Part shown: positions 32,642 through 44,615 of the stretch, piece after piece
Layout of the letters: every line of letters starts with the position of its first letter
How positions within the stretch are numbered: the stretch's first letter is position 1
Assembly (NCBI GenBank): GCA_037974335.1
Contig: CM075761.1
Location: 13,443,543 to 13,507,542 of the forward strand
DNA length: 64,000 nucleotides
Direction of reading: 5' to 3'
From: Prionace glauca
Taxonomy: Eukaryota > Chordata > Chondrichthyes > Carcharhiniformes > Carcharhinidae
The notes under the pieces: generated by a model
Databases searched by the model: none
Seen by the model: the letters and a program-made list of their open reading frames with translations, nothing else
Told to the model about the DNA's origin: nothing
Program-made: the position numbers and the translations under genes

Positions 32642-33108
32642 TACTAATGACCATGAATCCATCGTCAGGGAAACAAAAACATCTAGTTCACAATATCGTT
32701 CAGCGAAGGAAATCAGCCATCCTTACTTGGTCTGGCGGGATGCTCCGATTTCCTCCCACAGTTCAAAGATATGCGGGTTGCGTTGATTGGCCATGCTAAA
32801 ATTGCCCCTTAGTGTCTTGGGATGTGTTGGTTAGAGGGATTAGCGGGTAAATGTGTAGGGATATGGGCGGGGTGGGGGGGGGGGGGGGGGGGGGGCGGGG
32901 AGGGGGGTAGGGCCTAGGTGGGCTTGCAGACTCGATGGGTCGAAGGGCCTGTTTCTGTCCTGTAGGGTTCTATGTTCTATATGTGACATCAGACCCACGT
33001 CAATGTGATGGGCTTCCAAATCGTTTTTATGACACCCTACTACCCTCAGGCAACCAGTGATGGACAATGAATTCTGGGCAGCCAGCGACGCCCATGTCCC
33101 ATAAATGT
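32642..33108 (+). mobile_element. SINE3 split by a V-SINE
   Basis: SINE3 body 32642-32728 (AATGACCATGAATCCATCGT, CATCCTTACTTGGTCTGG) resumes at 32978-33108 (CAGACCCACGTCAATGTGAT, GACGCCCATGTCCCATAAAT). The V-SINE between (32729-32977) carries a 40-base G-rich run at 32871-32910. Confidence 0.75.
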
Positions 33109-34195
33109 GTGCTCCTTGTGTGGCGACACGCGTTCCCCATCATAATACTGAAGGTAGTTTGACATGCTTCCCTGAGGGGTTTTTACAAAGAATTCCCGTA
33201 TGTTTCGCTGAATTTACTTCAGAAATATGTCATGTTTCCAATGAAGGAATCCAATAAGAGAAACAGTTAGAACATAGAACATAGAACAATTACAGCACAA
33301 ACAGGCCTTCCGCCCTCGAGTTGCACCGATCACATCAACCCCACCAATCTATAGACCTATCTATAACCCCCAATCCCATTAAACCCCATATACTCATCCA
33401 GAAGTCTTTTAAAAGACCCCAGCGAGTTCGCCTCCACCACCGACGACGGCAGCCGATTCCATTCACTCACCACCCTCTGAGTGAAAAACTTACCCCTAAC
33501 ATCACCTCTAAGTATTTTGTTGGTTAGAATGATGTATATTGACCAAATGCAATAACTGCCAGGTTGATCAGGATTCTATTCTGATTTGAAGTTATTAAAA
33601 CAGCTGATTGGTTGAGGACTGATAATTCACAGGCACTTTTTAAAACATGTGTTTGTTTAATGTGCCTTGGTTTTAAATACTACTTATTTTTTCATTTATT
33701 CACACCACCTCCCCGCCCCCACACTCCTCTCGTCTCTCAGAACGTTGGGTGAATATCTCCCTTAAGAAAGGGAGAATGAGCAACGGATCCATTTCATAAT
33801 GTTGACACGTAATATTGTCACTCTTTTGGTCAGATCTGAGTCTCCAGATCATCACCGAATTTTCCTGTTCCCTCCAGGGTAATGTTCCTGTTAAGAAAAC
33901 CCACCTCGGGGCTCACTGTGGCACAGTGAATAGCATTGACATCTTGAACGTCAGGGCTTGCCTGACTATCTATGTGGAATTTGCACATTTCCCATGTGTC
34001 CGGGTTTACTCCGGGTGTTCCGTTTTCCCCCAACACTCCAAAGATGTGCAGGTTAGGTGAATTGGCCATGCTAAATTCTCCCTCATTGTCCTTCAACAGG
34101 CACCAGAGGCCAGAGTGTGGCAAATAGTGGATCCTCACACTCAGTTGAGTGTGAATGTAAGCCTACTTGTAACAAATAAATAAACTTTAACTTTT
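32978..34195. repeat. Duplicated block, copy 1
   Basis: Order: SINE3 end (32978-33108), X (33113-33268), CR1-A insertion, Y (33535-33910), V-SINE S (33911-34195). All four parts recur at 34200-35830 with different later insertions. Confidence 0.75.
33268..33512 (-). mobile_element. CR1-A LINE 3' fragment
   Basis: Reverse heptamer tail and CR1-A 3' end; present only in copy 1 of the duplicated block. Confidence 0.8.
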
Positions 34196-34567
34196 TCAAG
34201 ACGCGAAGGGAACCTTTTTGTGGCAACATCCGTTCCCTACCATTGTACTGAAGATTGTTTGACATGCTTTCCTGAGGGATTTTTACAAAGGATTCCCATA
34301 TGTTTGGCTGATTTTACTTCAGAAATGGGACATGTTTCCAGTGAGGGAATCCAATAAGAGAAATATTTGTAGCATTAGCAGTTCCAAGTGTTCTGTTGTT
34401 AGGGGAATGTAGGGTTCTATGTTCTATATGTGACATCAGACCCACGTCAATGTGGTGGACTTTCAAATCGTTTTTATGACACTCTACTACAATCGGGCAA
34501 CCAGTGGCGGGCAGTAGATTCTGGACAGCCAGCGTCGCCCATGTCCCATAAACGTGTGTTGGGATTT

Positions 34568-34913
34568 AACATAGAACATAGAACCCTACAGTGCAGAAAC
34601 AGGCCCTTCGGCCCATCGAGTCTGCACCGAACACAATCCCACCCAGACCCTATCCCCATATCCCTACACATTTACCTGCTAATCCCTCTAACCTACACAT
34701 CCCAGGACACTAAAGGACAATTTTAGCATCGCCAATGAACCTAACCCGCACATCTTTGGACTGTGGGAGGAAACCGGAGCACCCGGAGAAAACCCACGCA
34801 GACACGAGGAGAATGTGCAAACTCCACACAGGCAGTGACCCGAGCCGGGAATCGAACCCACGACCCTGGAGCTGTGAAGCAGCAGTGCGAACCACTGTGC
34901 TACCGTGCCGCCC
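34568..34913 (-). mobile_element. V-SINE, full length
   Basis: Reverse copy with ACATAGAACCCTACAGTGCA end and a clear tRNA-like head; absent from copy 1 of the block. Confidence 0.85.
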
Positions 34914-34965
34914 ACGGATTTGAAGTTATTGAAACAGTTAAGGACTGATGTTTCACAGAGACTTC

Positions 34966-35291
34966 TGGAATAGATAGGGTGGACTCTCAGAGGCTATTTC
35001 CCCGGGTTGAAATGGTCGCTACGAGAGGACACAGATTTAAGATGCGGGGAGGGAAGTAGAGAGGTGATGTTAGGGGTAAGTTTTTCACTCAGAGGGGGGT
35101 GAGTGAATGGAATCGGCTGCCGTCGTCGGTGGTGGAGGCGAACTCGCTGGGGTCTTTTAAAAGACTTCTGGATGAGTATATGGGGTTTAATGGGATTGGG
35201 GGTTATAGATAGGTCTATAGATTGGTGGGGTTGATGTGATCGGCGCAACTCGAGGGCCGAAGGGCCTGTTTGTGCTGTAATGTTCTATGTT
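34966..35291 (+). mobile_element. CR1-A LINE 3' fragment
   Basis: AATAGATAGGGTGGACTCTC through the CR1-A 3' end; interrupts Y' of the duplicated block. Confidence 0.82.
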
Positions 35292-35819
35292 AACATGTTT
35301 GTTTAATACAGCTCTGTAGTGCGTTTATTCACCGCCCACCGCCCCGCCCCCAGAAAACTGAGCAACTGTCTCCCTCAAGAAAGGAAAAGTGAGCAACGGA
35401 TCCGTTTCATTGTGTTTACATTGCTGTTCTTTTAGCGGGAGCTTAAACCATCAAGAGTCCAGATCACCAACGATTTGTCCTGGTCCCTCAACGCCAATTT
35501 TCTTGTTACGAAAATCCGCCAAGGCCTCGGGGGTCATGGTGGCACAATGGCAATCATTGTCTCCTTAAACGCCTCGGGCCTTGGATTCGAATCTCGGCCT
35601 GGTTAAATATCTATGTGGAGTATGCGCGCTTTCCCCGTGTCTGAATTTACTCCGGGTGTTCTGCTTTTCCCCAGTCCTCCAAAAACGTGCAAGTCAGTTG
35701 ATTTGGGCACCTCGGCTCCTCCCACTCATGCCAGAGTGGCAAATAGGGGAGTTTCACAATCACTCCATTGCAGTGTGAATGTAAACCGACTTGTGATTAA
35801 TAAATTATCTTTAACTTTC

Positions 35820-35970
35820 TCAGGATGCAAAGGAAATCCGGCATGTCTGCTTTGACTCCCACCAACTTTTACACATGCGCCATAGGAAGCATCCTTGTAT
35901 CATGGATTTCTATGACTCATTCCAGAAAATACAAAGGGTTGTGAATGAATTCAGCCGCAATTTCTTGCTA
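35820..35970 (+). mobile_element. L2-like LINE fragment
   Basis: Related to 46380-46520: GGCATGTCTGCTTTGACTCC, AGGAAGCATCCTTGTATCAT, AATACAAAGGGTTGTGAATG. Confidence 0.5.
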
Positions 35971-35974
35971 TCAC

Positions 35975-36525
35975 GTGACTTAATCGAATCGGGTGAACTC
36001 AGATATCTGTCATGCTGGCGATTCCTGGAAAAGGCTGGGTTGTATTATCCAATGGATACTTTTCGTTGACTTTTAGTCCAGTTGCCTTGCACTTTGCACT
36101 GATGCCCGTTAATAAGCTTACAGGTATTTTTTGGAGAGTCCTAACCTGTAAACCATCGCATTTAACGCCACCATTCCCGACCCAATGAGGCAAGACAGCA
36201 GTTGACAATGATCTACTAATGATGGGATATTTTCGATCTATCTATCGCATGCTGAGTTCACTGTTTGTCACGAAGTTTGTCCGGTTTTGTAACTGAACCA
36301 TGCTACACTTTATTTTTTAAGGCTCTTCTTCCTAGCATGCCCGCCTGTGCAGGTCATTTAATTGGGGTTCTTTGCCCTGCCTGGTAGTAACTGCTGACCT
36401 GGAGGGCGCACTGAATTATTCGGTTCTAAATTTTGATTGAGTTTCATTCTGCTGCTACCGATCATTCCCGGAGACTCATGGATTCCCAGAATCTAATTTC
36501 TAGATTTCTTTTAACTCCATTGCAT
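35975..36525. other. Stretch without recognised gene or repeat
   Basis: No convincing exon or repeat found. Confidence 0.4.
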
Positions 36526-36529
36526 TCAG

Positions 36530-36895
36530 AACATAGAACATAGAACATTACAGCGCAGAAGAGGCCTTTCGGCCCACGATGTTGCGCCGACCAGTTAAAA
36601 AACAATGACCCACTAGCCTAAACCAATCCCTTTTCGTCCATAAACCTATCCACAGATCTCTTAAACGCCCCCAAACTAGGTGCATTTACAACTGCAGCTG
36701 GCAGGGCATTCCAATCCCTCACCACCCTCTGGGTAAAGAACCTACCCCTGACATCCGTCCTATAACTACCCCCCCTTAATTTAAAACCATGCCCCTCGTG
36801 CTAGCTTTCTCCATCCGAGGAAAAAGGCTATCACTGTCCACCCTATCTAAACCTCTAATCATCTTATATTTAAGTGAAATAACCTCAAACTACAG
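36530..36895 (-). mobile_element. CR1-B LINE 3' fragment
   Basis: Reverse heptamers, TTACAGCGCAGAAGAGGCCT, then RT C-terminus back to the RLRG region. Confidence 0.8.
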
Positions 36896-37077
36896 AGAGT
36901 ATGCTCAATGTGAAGACGGGACCCATTGTGTTAGACTTTCCGACCTGTACTGCCGCCTGTAGATGCGACAAATAGATGGTTGGGAACAATTCCAAGTCTT
37001 TCCGTTTCCCGCTTTTTGATTCCCTCATTACCAGCCTCAGCTGGACTCCAAACAAACTTTTGGCATATAGCCACCTA

Positions 37078-37328
37078 CTCCCTCCCCCCTCCTCTGACCC
37101 CCCCTCCTCCTCCCCTCTCCCCTTCCCGCTCCCCTCCCTCTCCCCTTCCCCCCTTCCTGCCCGCCCAACTCCCCTCCCCCCTCCTCCCTTCCCTTCCCCC
37201 CCTTTCCGCTCCCCCTCCCCTACCTTATTCCCTCCCCTCCACCTTCCTTTCCCCCTCCCCCTCCCTATTCCCTCCCCTCCTCCCTCGCCTCCTCCCTTCC
37301 CTTCCCTTTCCCTCCCCCTCCCTCCCCA
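37078..37328. repeat. Polypyrimidine (C/T) tract
   Basis: About 250 bases nearly free of purines on the plus strand. Proline/serine-rich frames here are artefacts. Confidence 0.9.
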
Positions 37329-37429
37329 GCCAATTCGGCCAGCAGTGGCGCTACCGAGCTATAAAGCAGCAGTGCCAAACACTGTGCTACCGTGCCGCTA
37401 TAATGCTCTAGCGCCACCTCAGGAATGAT

Positions 37430-38090
37430 GATGGCAGTGCCTGGGACCTCCTCTGCCGGATATGATTCCTTGAGGATAATAATATCAAGCTTTTGCTTTC
37501 CTATTCGGAGGGTGGGGTTTGCGGAGGAGGGGGTGGGGGAGTGCTTCTAACTTTGGAAGAGGCCCCTCAGATGTGAATAATGGCTGCTTTGATGGGTCAG
37601 TAGCGTTGAGTTTGCATTTTCTTTTCTGTTGCTATTTCTGGTGTTTCTATCAATGCTGGGCCATTCTTCCTCATCATTTCCTATTGTAGCATTCTTATAC
37701 AATGGGGTGTCACAAAAGCTATCCCAGAAGTCCGGAATCATATGAAGGCAAGGTCAGACTACACATAGACTGACCATTTCATTCCCTAAATAAAAAAAAT
37801 GCATGCAATGTTTCTTTACGACAATCGACAATAGTTTCGGGGTCCATATTACCGGTAATTGTTTTTGGACTGTTATTTCATTGACTTCCGTTATTAATTG
37901 AATGCTAATTCCATCAGCTTCCGAATACGCCTGAAGATGTCCAATGATATTACCCGGAGTGCACCGCGTCCTTGTTCGACAAGTCACGTGGTCTACCTCT
38001 CTGAAATGATATTTTGATTAAACTATGGATGTTATGTTTTTCGTTTGATGTTTCATGTTCTAAACATAACGAATGAACTGATATGAGACT
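37430..38090. other. Stretch without recognised gene or repeat
   Basis: Nothing supported. CGGAGTGCACCGCGTCCTTG near 37957 weakly recalls the duplicated segment at 26.76 kb. Confidence 0.35.
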
Positions 38091-38094
38091 GATT

Positions 38095-38559
38095 TTGCCA
38101 CACACACAAACACAAACACACACTTGTGCACGTACACAACACACACACGCACACACACAGGTAAAAACACACACACACACTTGTGCACATACACAAAACA
38201 CACAAACAAACACACACACACAAACACACACACACACGTGCACATACTCAAAACACGCACACAAACACACACACAAACACACACACACGTGTGCACATAC
38301 ACAAAACACACACAAACACACACACGCACACACACACGTGTGCACATACACAAAACACACACACAAACACACATACACGCACACACACACACAAACACAC
38401 ACACACGTGTGCACATACACAAAACACACACAAACACACACACGTGTGCACATACTCAAAACACGCACACAAACACACACACGCACACACACACGTGTGC
38501 ACATACACAAAACACACACACAAACACACACACACTCACACACACACATACATACACAC

Positions 38560-38599
<40 letters not shown>

Positions 38600-38608
38600 A
38601 CATACAAA
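38095..38608. repeat. CA-rich higher-order microsatellite
   Basis: (CA)n interrupted by a recurring motif (GTGCACATACACAAAACACA or close) about eight times at 37-70 base spacing, i.e. a composite repeat rather than plain CA. Confidence 0.9.
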
Positions 38609-38837
38609 TTGTTTAATTCAATACCCTGGTTCAGTTGAGGTGCACAACCAGACGCTTAAAACATCTTTGTACATTGAAAAAAAAAGCCGAATAGAAGTTA
38701 AGAAGGAGGTGAGAAGTGGATTCCCTCAGATTTCCAAAGGGGTCCACCGCAATCAGAGACAGGAACTAAATGTTCAACCTAAAGCATCGAAAACTCTCTA
38801 CAAACAACTAAACTGTGTTAAGATAACGGGTTCACAT

Positions 38838-39170
38838 AGAACCCTACAGTGCAGAAACAGGCCCTTCGGCCCATCGAGTCTGCACCGAACACAACCCCAC
38901 CCAGACCCTATCCCCATATCCCTACACATTTACCTGCTAATCCCTCTAACCTACACATCCCAGGATACTAAGGGTCAATTTTAGCATAGCCAATGAACCT
39001 AACCCGCACATCTTTGGACTATGGGAGGAAACCGGAGCCCCCGGAGAAAACCCACGCAGACACGAGGAGAATGTGCAAACTCCACACAGGCAGTGACCCG
39101 AGCCGGGAATCGAACCCAGGACTCTGGAGCTGTGAAGCAGCAGTGCTGACCACTGCGCTACCGTGCCGTT
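38838..39170 (-). mobile_element. V-SINE, full length
   Basis: Reverse copy, ACATAGAACCCTACAGTGCA to GCGCTACCGTGCCG. Confidence 0.85.
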
Positions 39171-39582
39171 TGTATGAGTAATATCAATAATAATAACTAT
39201 AGAAAGAAGTGATTGATTTCAAAGCGTTTGGAATGTTCCTTGAAGAGTGAGAGAGACAATCCTTGGGACTTTACTTCCCTACATCAAGGCCGGATGGTCT
39301 GTGGTAATATTACTGGATTTATTTGCTAGATTTGGTATCTATGTGAACTGTACCCTAAAGGAGTGTTTATTTATGAGTCTAACCAGTTAAGAATCTTTGT
39401 TGAAAAATGTCCTCAAATTAGTGCTAATGTGTAAATATAATATCTTGTGTGTAATTGTGTATCATTTTTAACAAATGTGTTGAATTAATTCTTGAATAAA
39501 ACACCAACAGTGTTGTGGAATTTCTGGCACCTGATCTCCGTGCAGACACTTGTAGAAGAAAACAAAAAAAAAAGGAATGATA

Positions 39583-40518
39583 ACATAAGAACATAAGAAA
39601 TGGGAGCAGGAGTAGGCGATCTAGCCCTTCGAGCCTGCCCCGCCATTCAATAAGATCATGGCTGATCTGTCGTGGCTCAGCTCCACCTTCCTGCCCTCTC
39701 CCCATAACCCTTAATCCCTTCTCTCATCAAAAACCCATCAACACGCGTCTTAAAAATATTGAGCGAGGCAGCCTCCACCACTTCAACGGGCAGAGAATTC
39801 CAGAGATTCACCACCCTTTGAGTGAAGAAGTTCCTCCTCAACTCCGTTCTAAACCGCCTCCCCATTATCTTGAGGCTGTGCCCCCTAGTCCTACTGTCCT
39901 TTCTGAGCGGGAAGAGCCTCTCCACCTTCATCCTATCCATCCCATTCATCATCTTATACGTCTCAATGAGATCTCTCCTCATTCTTCTAAACTCTAACGA
40001 GCACAAGCCTAGTTTATTCAGCCTCTCCTCATCGTTCAACTCCCTCAACTCCGGAATCAGCCTAATAAACCTCCTCTGCACTCCCTCCAAGGCCAAAATA
40101 TCCTTGCGTAAGTACGGCGACCAAAACTGCACACAGTACTCCAGCTGCGGCCTCACCAGTGCCCTGTACAGTTGCAACAAGACCTCCCTACTTTTATATT
40201 CAATCCCCCTCGCTATGAAGGCCAGCATCCCATTTGCCTTCCTGACCACCTGCTGCATCTGCAGGCTGGGTTTTTGCGACTCATGCACAAGGACCCCGAG
40301 GTCCCTCTGCACCGTCGCTTGCTGCAGTTTTTCGCCACGTAAGTAATAGTCCTTCCTACCATTATTCCTACTAAAGTGGACAACCTCACACTTGCCAACA
40401 TTAAATTCCTTTTGCCAGTTCCTGGCCCATTCGCCCAGCCTATCTAGATCCTTCTGCAGACTCTCCACACCCTCCGCACAATTTGCCGTTCCACCAATGA
40501 TGTGATTTATCTTTGTCA
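39583..40518 (-). mobile_element. CR1-C LINE, 5'-truncated
   Basis: Open for 280 codons on the minus strand: IIGGTANCAEGVESLQKDLD, DLGVLVHESQKPSLQMQQVV, RRFIRLIPELREL, KRFRT-like and NFFTQRVVNLWNSLPVEVVE to KGYGERAGRW. Youngest CR1-C copy here. Confidence 0.88.
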
Positions 40519-40529
40519 AATATATTGGG

Positions 40530-40920
40530 ATATAATGAAATTACTGTTTCTTACACACTATACAGGCAAAACACAAAGTATATAGAAGAGAAGGAAAGGA
40601 GAGGGTTCAGAACATAATGTTGCAGTTACGGATGGGCTGATGAAGAAAGAAATCAGCTTATTCTAACAGTGACACTTCAGATAAAGTTAGATGGCAGCAG
40701 GGAAATATATGTCCTTGAGCGGGTTGGTACATGCTCACAGATTTTTGTGTCTATTTTCCCGATGCAAAATGGCAAAAGAGAGCATGCAGATGTTGGGTTG
40801 GGTCATTGATTATGTTGGCTGCCTTTCATCCGGAAGTGTAGGCAGATTTAATGGATTGGAGGATGGTTAGCCGGATGGACTAAGACCCGTTCACAACTGA
40901 TGGTAGTTCGATTCTCTGCT
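40530..40920 (-). mobile_element. L2-like LINE 3' end
   Basis: Reverse 3' end: ACTGTTTCTTACACACTATACAGGC, AGAGAAGGAAAGGAGAGGGT, ATTTTCCCGATGCAAAA region. Same family as 46290-46905 and 63304-63985. Confidence 0.7.
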
Positions 40921-40999
40921 GAATGTGCATTGAGTCCGATGTACCATTCACGGCAAAGAAGAGGAAATGGGATTTAGGGAAATTGTTTGAGTACCTTAG

Positions 41000-42215
41000 G
41001 ATGCCCCAAAAGAGGATGTATTTGTTCTATTCCTATTTTATCCATACGTTTATCATCTTGTATACCTCAATTCTTCCAAATTGCAGAAACTATAGGTCTA
41101 AACTGTTCAATCTTTCTTTATATGACAAACCCATCAACTCTGGAATCAATCTAGTGAAAATCCTTCGAACTGCCACCTAAGCCACGACATCTTTTCCCAA
41201 ATAAAGATCAAAACTGTGTGCACAATATTCCAGGTGCAGTCTCAACATTGCCTTGTATTGTTGCAATAGTACTTCCTTATCTTTAGATCTTATTGCTTTA
41301 TTTATAATGGCAGCGCGGGCTTATTGGGCCGAAGGGCCTGTTTCCTGTGCTGTGTTGTTCTCTGTTCTTTGTTCTATAAACGCCAGCTTTCCATTTGCTT
41401 CCATTCTTATCTTCTGTCTTTGCATGCTAGTTTTATGTGACTCCTGAACGAGGACCCTCTGCACCAGAACACACCAAAATATCTACCCATTTCGATAATA
41501 AGTCGCCGTCCCATTATTTTCTGACCAAAGTACGTGACCTCACACTTATCCACGTTTGACTTCAACTTCCACCTTTTGTCCACTCACTTTACCTATCTAT
41601 ATCCATTTATAAGTTTCTTATTTCCTAATTGCAACTTCCTGTCCTGCCTATTTTTGTGTCATCCGCAAATTTGGCTGTAGTGCGTTCTATCCCTCTATCC
41701 GGGCATACAGGGATATCCCTGGTATAGGATCAAACACTGTGACACACCACTAGTTATTTTTTGCTAGCCAGTAATAAAAAAGACAATTAACCCAATTTCT
41801 GTCCATCAGCCAGTTGCCTATCCAAACTAATAACTTATCAATAATCCCATTTGATCTAATCTTGTGAATTAACTTTTTGTGTGGCACTTTATCAAACGCC
41901 TTTCAGGAGTCAAGATATACTACACCTACATGATCCCCATTATCCACTTGCTTGCTACATTTTCGAAGAACTATAGCAAACACGTCATTGGCTCTGATGG
42001 ATAATGTTTTGACTTTCCAAATGTCCTGTTAATGCTTCCTTGATAACTGATTTTAACACTTTCCCAACAACAAGTATTAACTTAACTGGTCTGTCATTTC
42101 CCCCATTTTGTCTCCCTCTCCTTCCGAATAAGCATTTTTTCAGGCTATTGGAATCTTTCCCTTGTCCAGGGAATTTGGAACGTTATAACCAATGGAAGCA
42201 TTATCTCCAGCGTCA
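41000..42215 (-). mobile_element. Old long CR1/L2-type LINE with SINE2 piece
   Basis: Diverged reverse RT sequence along the whole stretch (GATATACTACACCTACATGA, GGCTCTGATGGATAATGTTT). A plus SINE2 3' end is inserted at about 41308-41380. Confidence 0.6.
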
Positions 42216-42221
42216 CTTCCT

Positions 42222-42425
42222 TTAAGTGTGCTCTTAGGCTGATTGGTGTAACAAATTGTCCCTGAACTATTCTCCCCTGAATCTGGTTTCCAATGGGGGT
42301 ACAATACGCATACACACGGGTCTAGGTAAGTGTAGGAAAATGCTTTGTTAAGATGGCGGTGCGGGCTCGTTGGGCCGAAGGGCCTGTTTCCCATGCTGGG
42401 TTGTTCTTTGTTCCTTGTTCTTTAA
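42222..42425 (+). mobile_element. SINE2 3' part
   Basis: TTAGGCTGATTGGTGTAACA through AAGATGGCGGTGCGGGCTCG to TTGTTCTTTGTTCC. Confidence 0.75.
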
Positions 42426-42429
42426 TACC

Positions 42430-42760
42430 CCAGATCTTAGTACATCACGGCCTCTCTAAAACAAGAGGGCGTGCGTTTATGGTGAGAGTGAGAAGAGATA
42501 CAAATGTGTCCAGAGGGGCAACTTTTCTTTTCCACACAGGGAGTGGTGAGGGCCTGGAACAAGCTGCCGAAGGTCGTAGTAGAGGCGGGTACATCTCCTT
42601 TCCTTCAAAACACATCCAGATAGTTACATAAGCATGATGGGTATTGAGGGATATGGGTCAAATGTGGGCAATTGGGACTCACTTAGCGGGCTAAAAAAGG
42701 GTGGCATGGACAAGATGGGCCTGTTTCCATGTGCACCTCTATGACTCTATGACTAAGAGT
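42430..42760 (+). mobile_element. CR1-D LINE 3' fragment
   Basis: GAGGGCGTGCGTTTATGGTG through TGGACAAGATGGGCCTGTTT and TATGACTCTATGAC. Confidence 0.65.
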
Positions 42761-42764
42761 TGGA

Positions 42765-43237
42765 AAACGAAAGCATTGCCACCTCTGCTGCTGGCTACGT
42801 GAGGAGAAATATGTGAATGGAGTTGTTATCGCAGTCACTATCACTAATAATAATTGCGGCTTTGAAATGAACTGTGGCCTGTGAGGACAACTGATTGTAG
42901 GGAGGCAGGACTTGAACTGTGGTAGAGAGCGGAATTGAAATTTTACAGCATATTGGAGGAACTTGATAAGCAATAGGATTTTGGAGATGGGATGTTAGAT
43001 TAGAAGGACTGAGCTGTTAATGGTCTAAATATGAAGTGGGGCGAAAACAGACTATTTGCAGTGAGGGACAGTTGCCAAGAGAGGGAACTGTTTACAATAT
43101 AGGCGAACAGGGCATTTCCAGGAGGGAAAAGTGTGTGCTCAGCAGGTGAGTGCAACAGGGTCGTAAGGGCCGGGTTCTCGGGCTCAAAGACAAGATGAGC
43201 TCTCGGAGAGCAAGAACAGTTTGGGAAAAAATCTGGA
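42765..43237. other. Stretch without recognised gene or repeat
   Basis: GAG-rich but not low complexity. No exon supported. Confidence 0.35.
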
Positions 43238-43249
43238 GGAAGATTTGAA

Positions 43250-43492
43250 GTCATGATGTGGGAATGCCGGCGTTGGACTGGCGTAAACACAGTAAAAAAT
43301 CTGACAACACCAGGTTTTAGTCCAACCGATTTATTTGATAATATTCTCACAAGTTTTCGAGGGGACTGCCTCTTCGTCAGGTGAATGGAGACTCTCCATT
43401 CACCTGACAAAGAGGCAGTCCCCTCGAAAGCGTGTGAGAATATTATCAAATAAATCGGTTGGACTAAAACCTGGTGTTGTCAGACTTTTTAC
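43250..43492 (+). mobile_element. Palindromic Penelope-like 3'-end insertion
   Basis: Tail 43250-43288, then arms of about 100 bases (43289-43390, 43392-43492) in opposite orientation with almost no spacer. Flanked by GGAAGATTTGAA (43238-43249 and 43493-43504), a 12-base target duplication. Same family as 8900-9176. Fossil. Confidence 0.75.
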
Positions 43493-43687
43493 GGAAGATT
43501 TGAATCCAGGGCGAGAGAGCAGAGTAAACTGAAATGATGATCTGAAAGAATGATGGGAGTTCCTCTCGAGGTTGCAGTTCAGCCAGGCGACCCACTTCTT
43601 CAGCCTCCATTTTCAAGCCTGTACCCTCACTACCCAAATGGACCAATGCAGATTGAGCATCGAGTTGGACTCTGTCACTAGTAGCAG

Positions 43688-44200
43688 CTATCTCCACGGC
43701 AGTTGCTCAAGCAAGGACTTCCTGGTTCTCCGATGGTCGGAGTTCTTCTTTAGAGGTTGGCCTTTGACCTTGTAAGATACTGGTTCTAATTTCTGAATAA
43801 CGATCCCAGGGACCCACCTGGAAGCATCTCCCCAACATCTCTCATGAAACCAATCACCCGTGGCTAAAGTTCGCGCTATCCTTGCAGAATAATTATTTTT
43901 ATTTTCCTGTGTTTCTTTTGGACTCCATCCTTCCACAAACTTTGGGAATTGTAGTCTCAATCTTGTGTGAATCTTTCCACCAGCAGATCCGATTTGCACA
44001 TCAAAGTAACACTTGTTGTTGTGCCCGCTGTGCTCCCGCAATAGACCGAAGCACGTGCCAGTTGAGTCTTCAACGCATTCCACCATTTGCTTTATCATTC
44101 CATCACTGAAGGCCTGAACCTCACATTCCGCCAGGCCTTTGGTAGAAAAGTCATCAGCTGCTGTAAGAGCGTGTTGGTAATCTTTGGGCATCATGCCTTT
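43688..44200 (-). mobile_element. Ty3/Gypsy-like LTR-retroelement fossil (pol fragment)
   Basis: The minus strand resembles the end of a Gypsy-type integrase (WVPGIVIQKLEPVSYKV and RR following). Short, isolated remnant without recognisable LTRs; broken. Family assignment by eye. Confidence 0.5.
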
Positions 44201-44276
44201 CTAGAAAGCAGCACTAGTAAACTCCTGGCCGTTATGGAAAAACACGACCCTGGTATTCCACAGACACTGGTATTTT

Positions 44277-44615
44277 GACACGGCACGGTAGCACAGTAGT
44301 TAGCACTGCTGCTTCACAGCTCCAGGGATCTGGGTTCAAATATTGGTTTGGATCACTCTCTGTATGGAGTTTGCACATTCTCCCGGAGCCTACATGGGTT
44401 TCCTCCGGATGCTCCGCTTGCCTCCCACATGTGCGGTTTAGGTTGATTGGTCATGCTAAATTGCCCCTTAGTGTCCCAAGGTACGTGGGCTAGAGGGATT
44501 TATGGGTAAAATATGGAGGGATCCAGAGATAGCGCTTGTGTGGAATTGTGATTGGTGCAGACGCGATAGGCCGAACGTCCTCTTTCTGCATTGTCGGGAT
44601 TCTATGATACAATTT
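44277..44615 (+). mobile_element. V-SINE, full length
   Basis: Head CACGGCACGGTAGCACAGTA, core and 3' end CTGCATTGTCGGGATTCTAT. Confidence 0.8.

Larger units (their letters stand above)
34200..35830. repeat. Duplicated block, copy 2 (rearranged)
   Basis: Order: X' (34200-34375), V-SINE end plus SINE3 end (34405-34560), V-SINE insertion, Y' (34914-34965 and 35290-35530, split by CR1-A), S' (35530-35830). The junction of V-SINE end with SINE3 end is the same as in copy 1, so duplication followed that nested insertion. Confidence 0.72.

Noticed and set aside
31773-32786. 337-codon frame as a host nuclease
   Set aside because: MGDFNFPNIDW and GDHNS with a basic linker are CR1 ORF2 endonuclease sequence; no host exon structure.
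37950-38984. Long Cys/Val- or Thr/His-rich open frames over the CA array
   Set aside because: Every frame of a CA repeat is open. The predicted proteins only reflect the dinucleotide.
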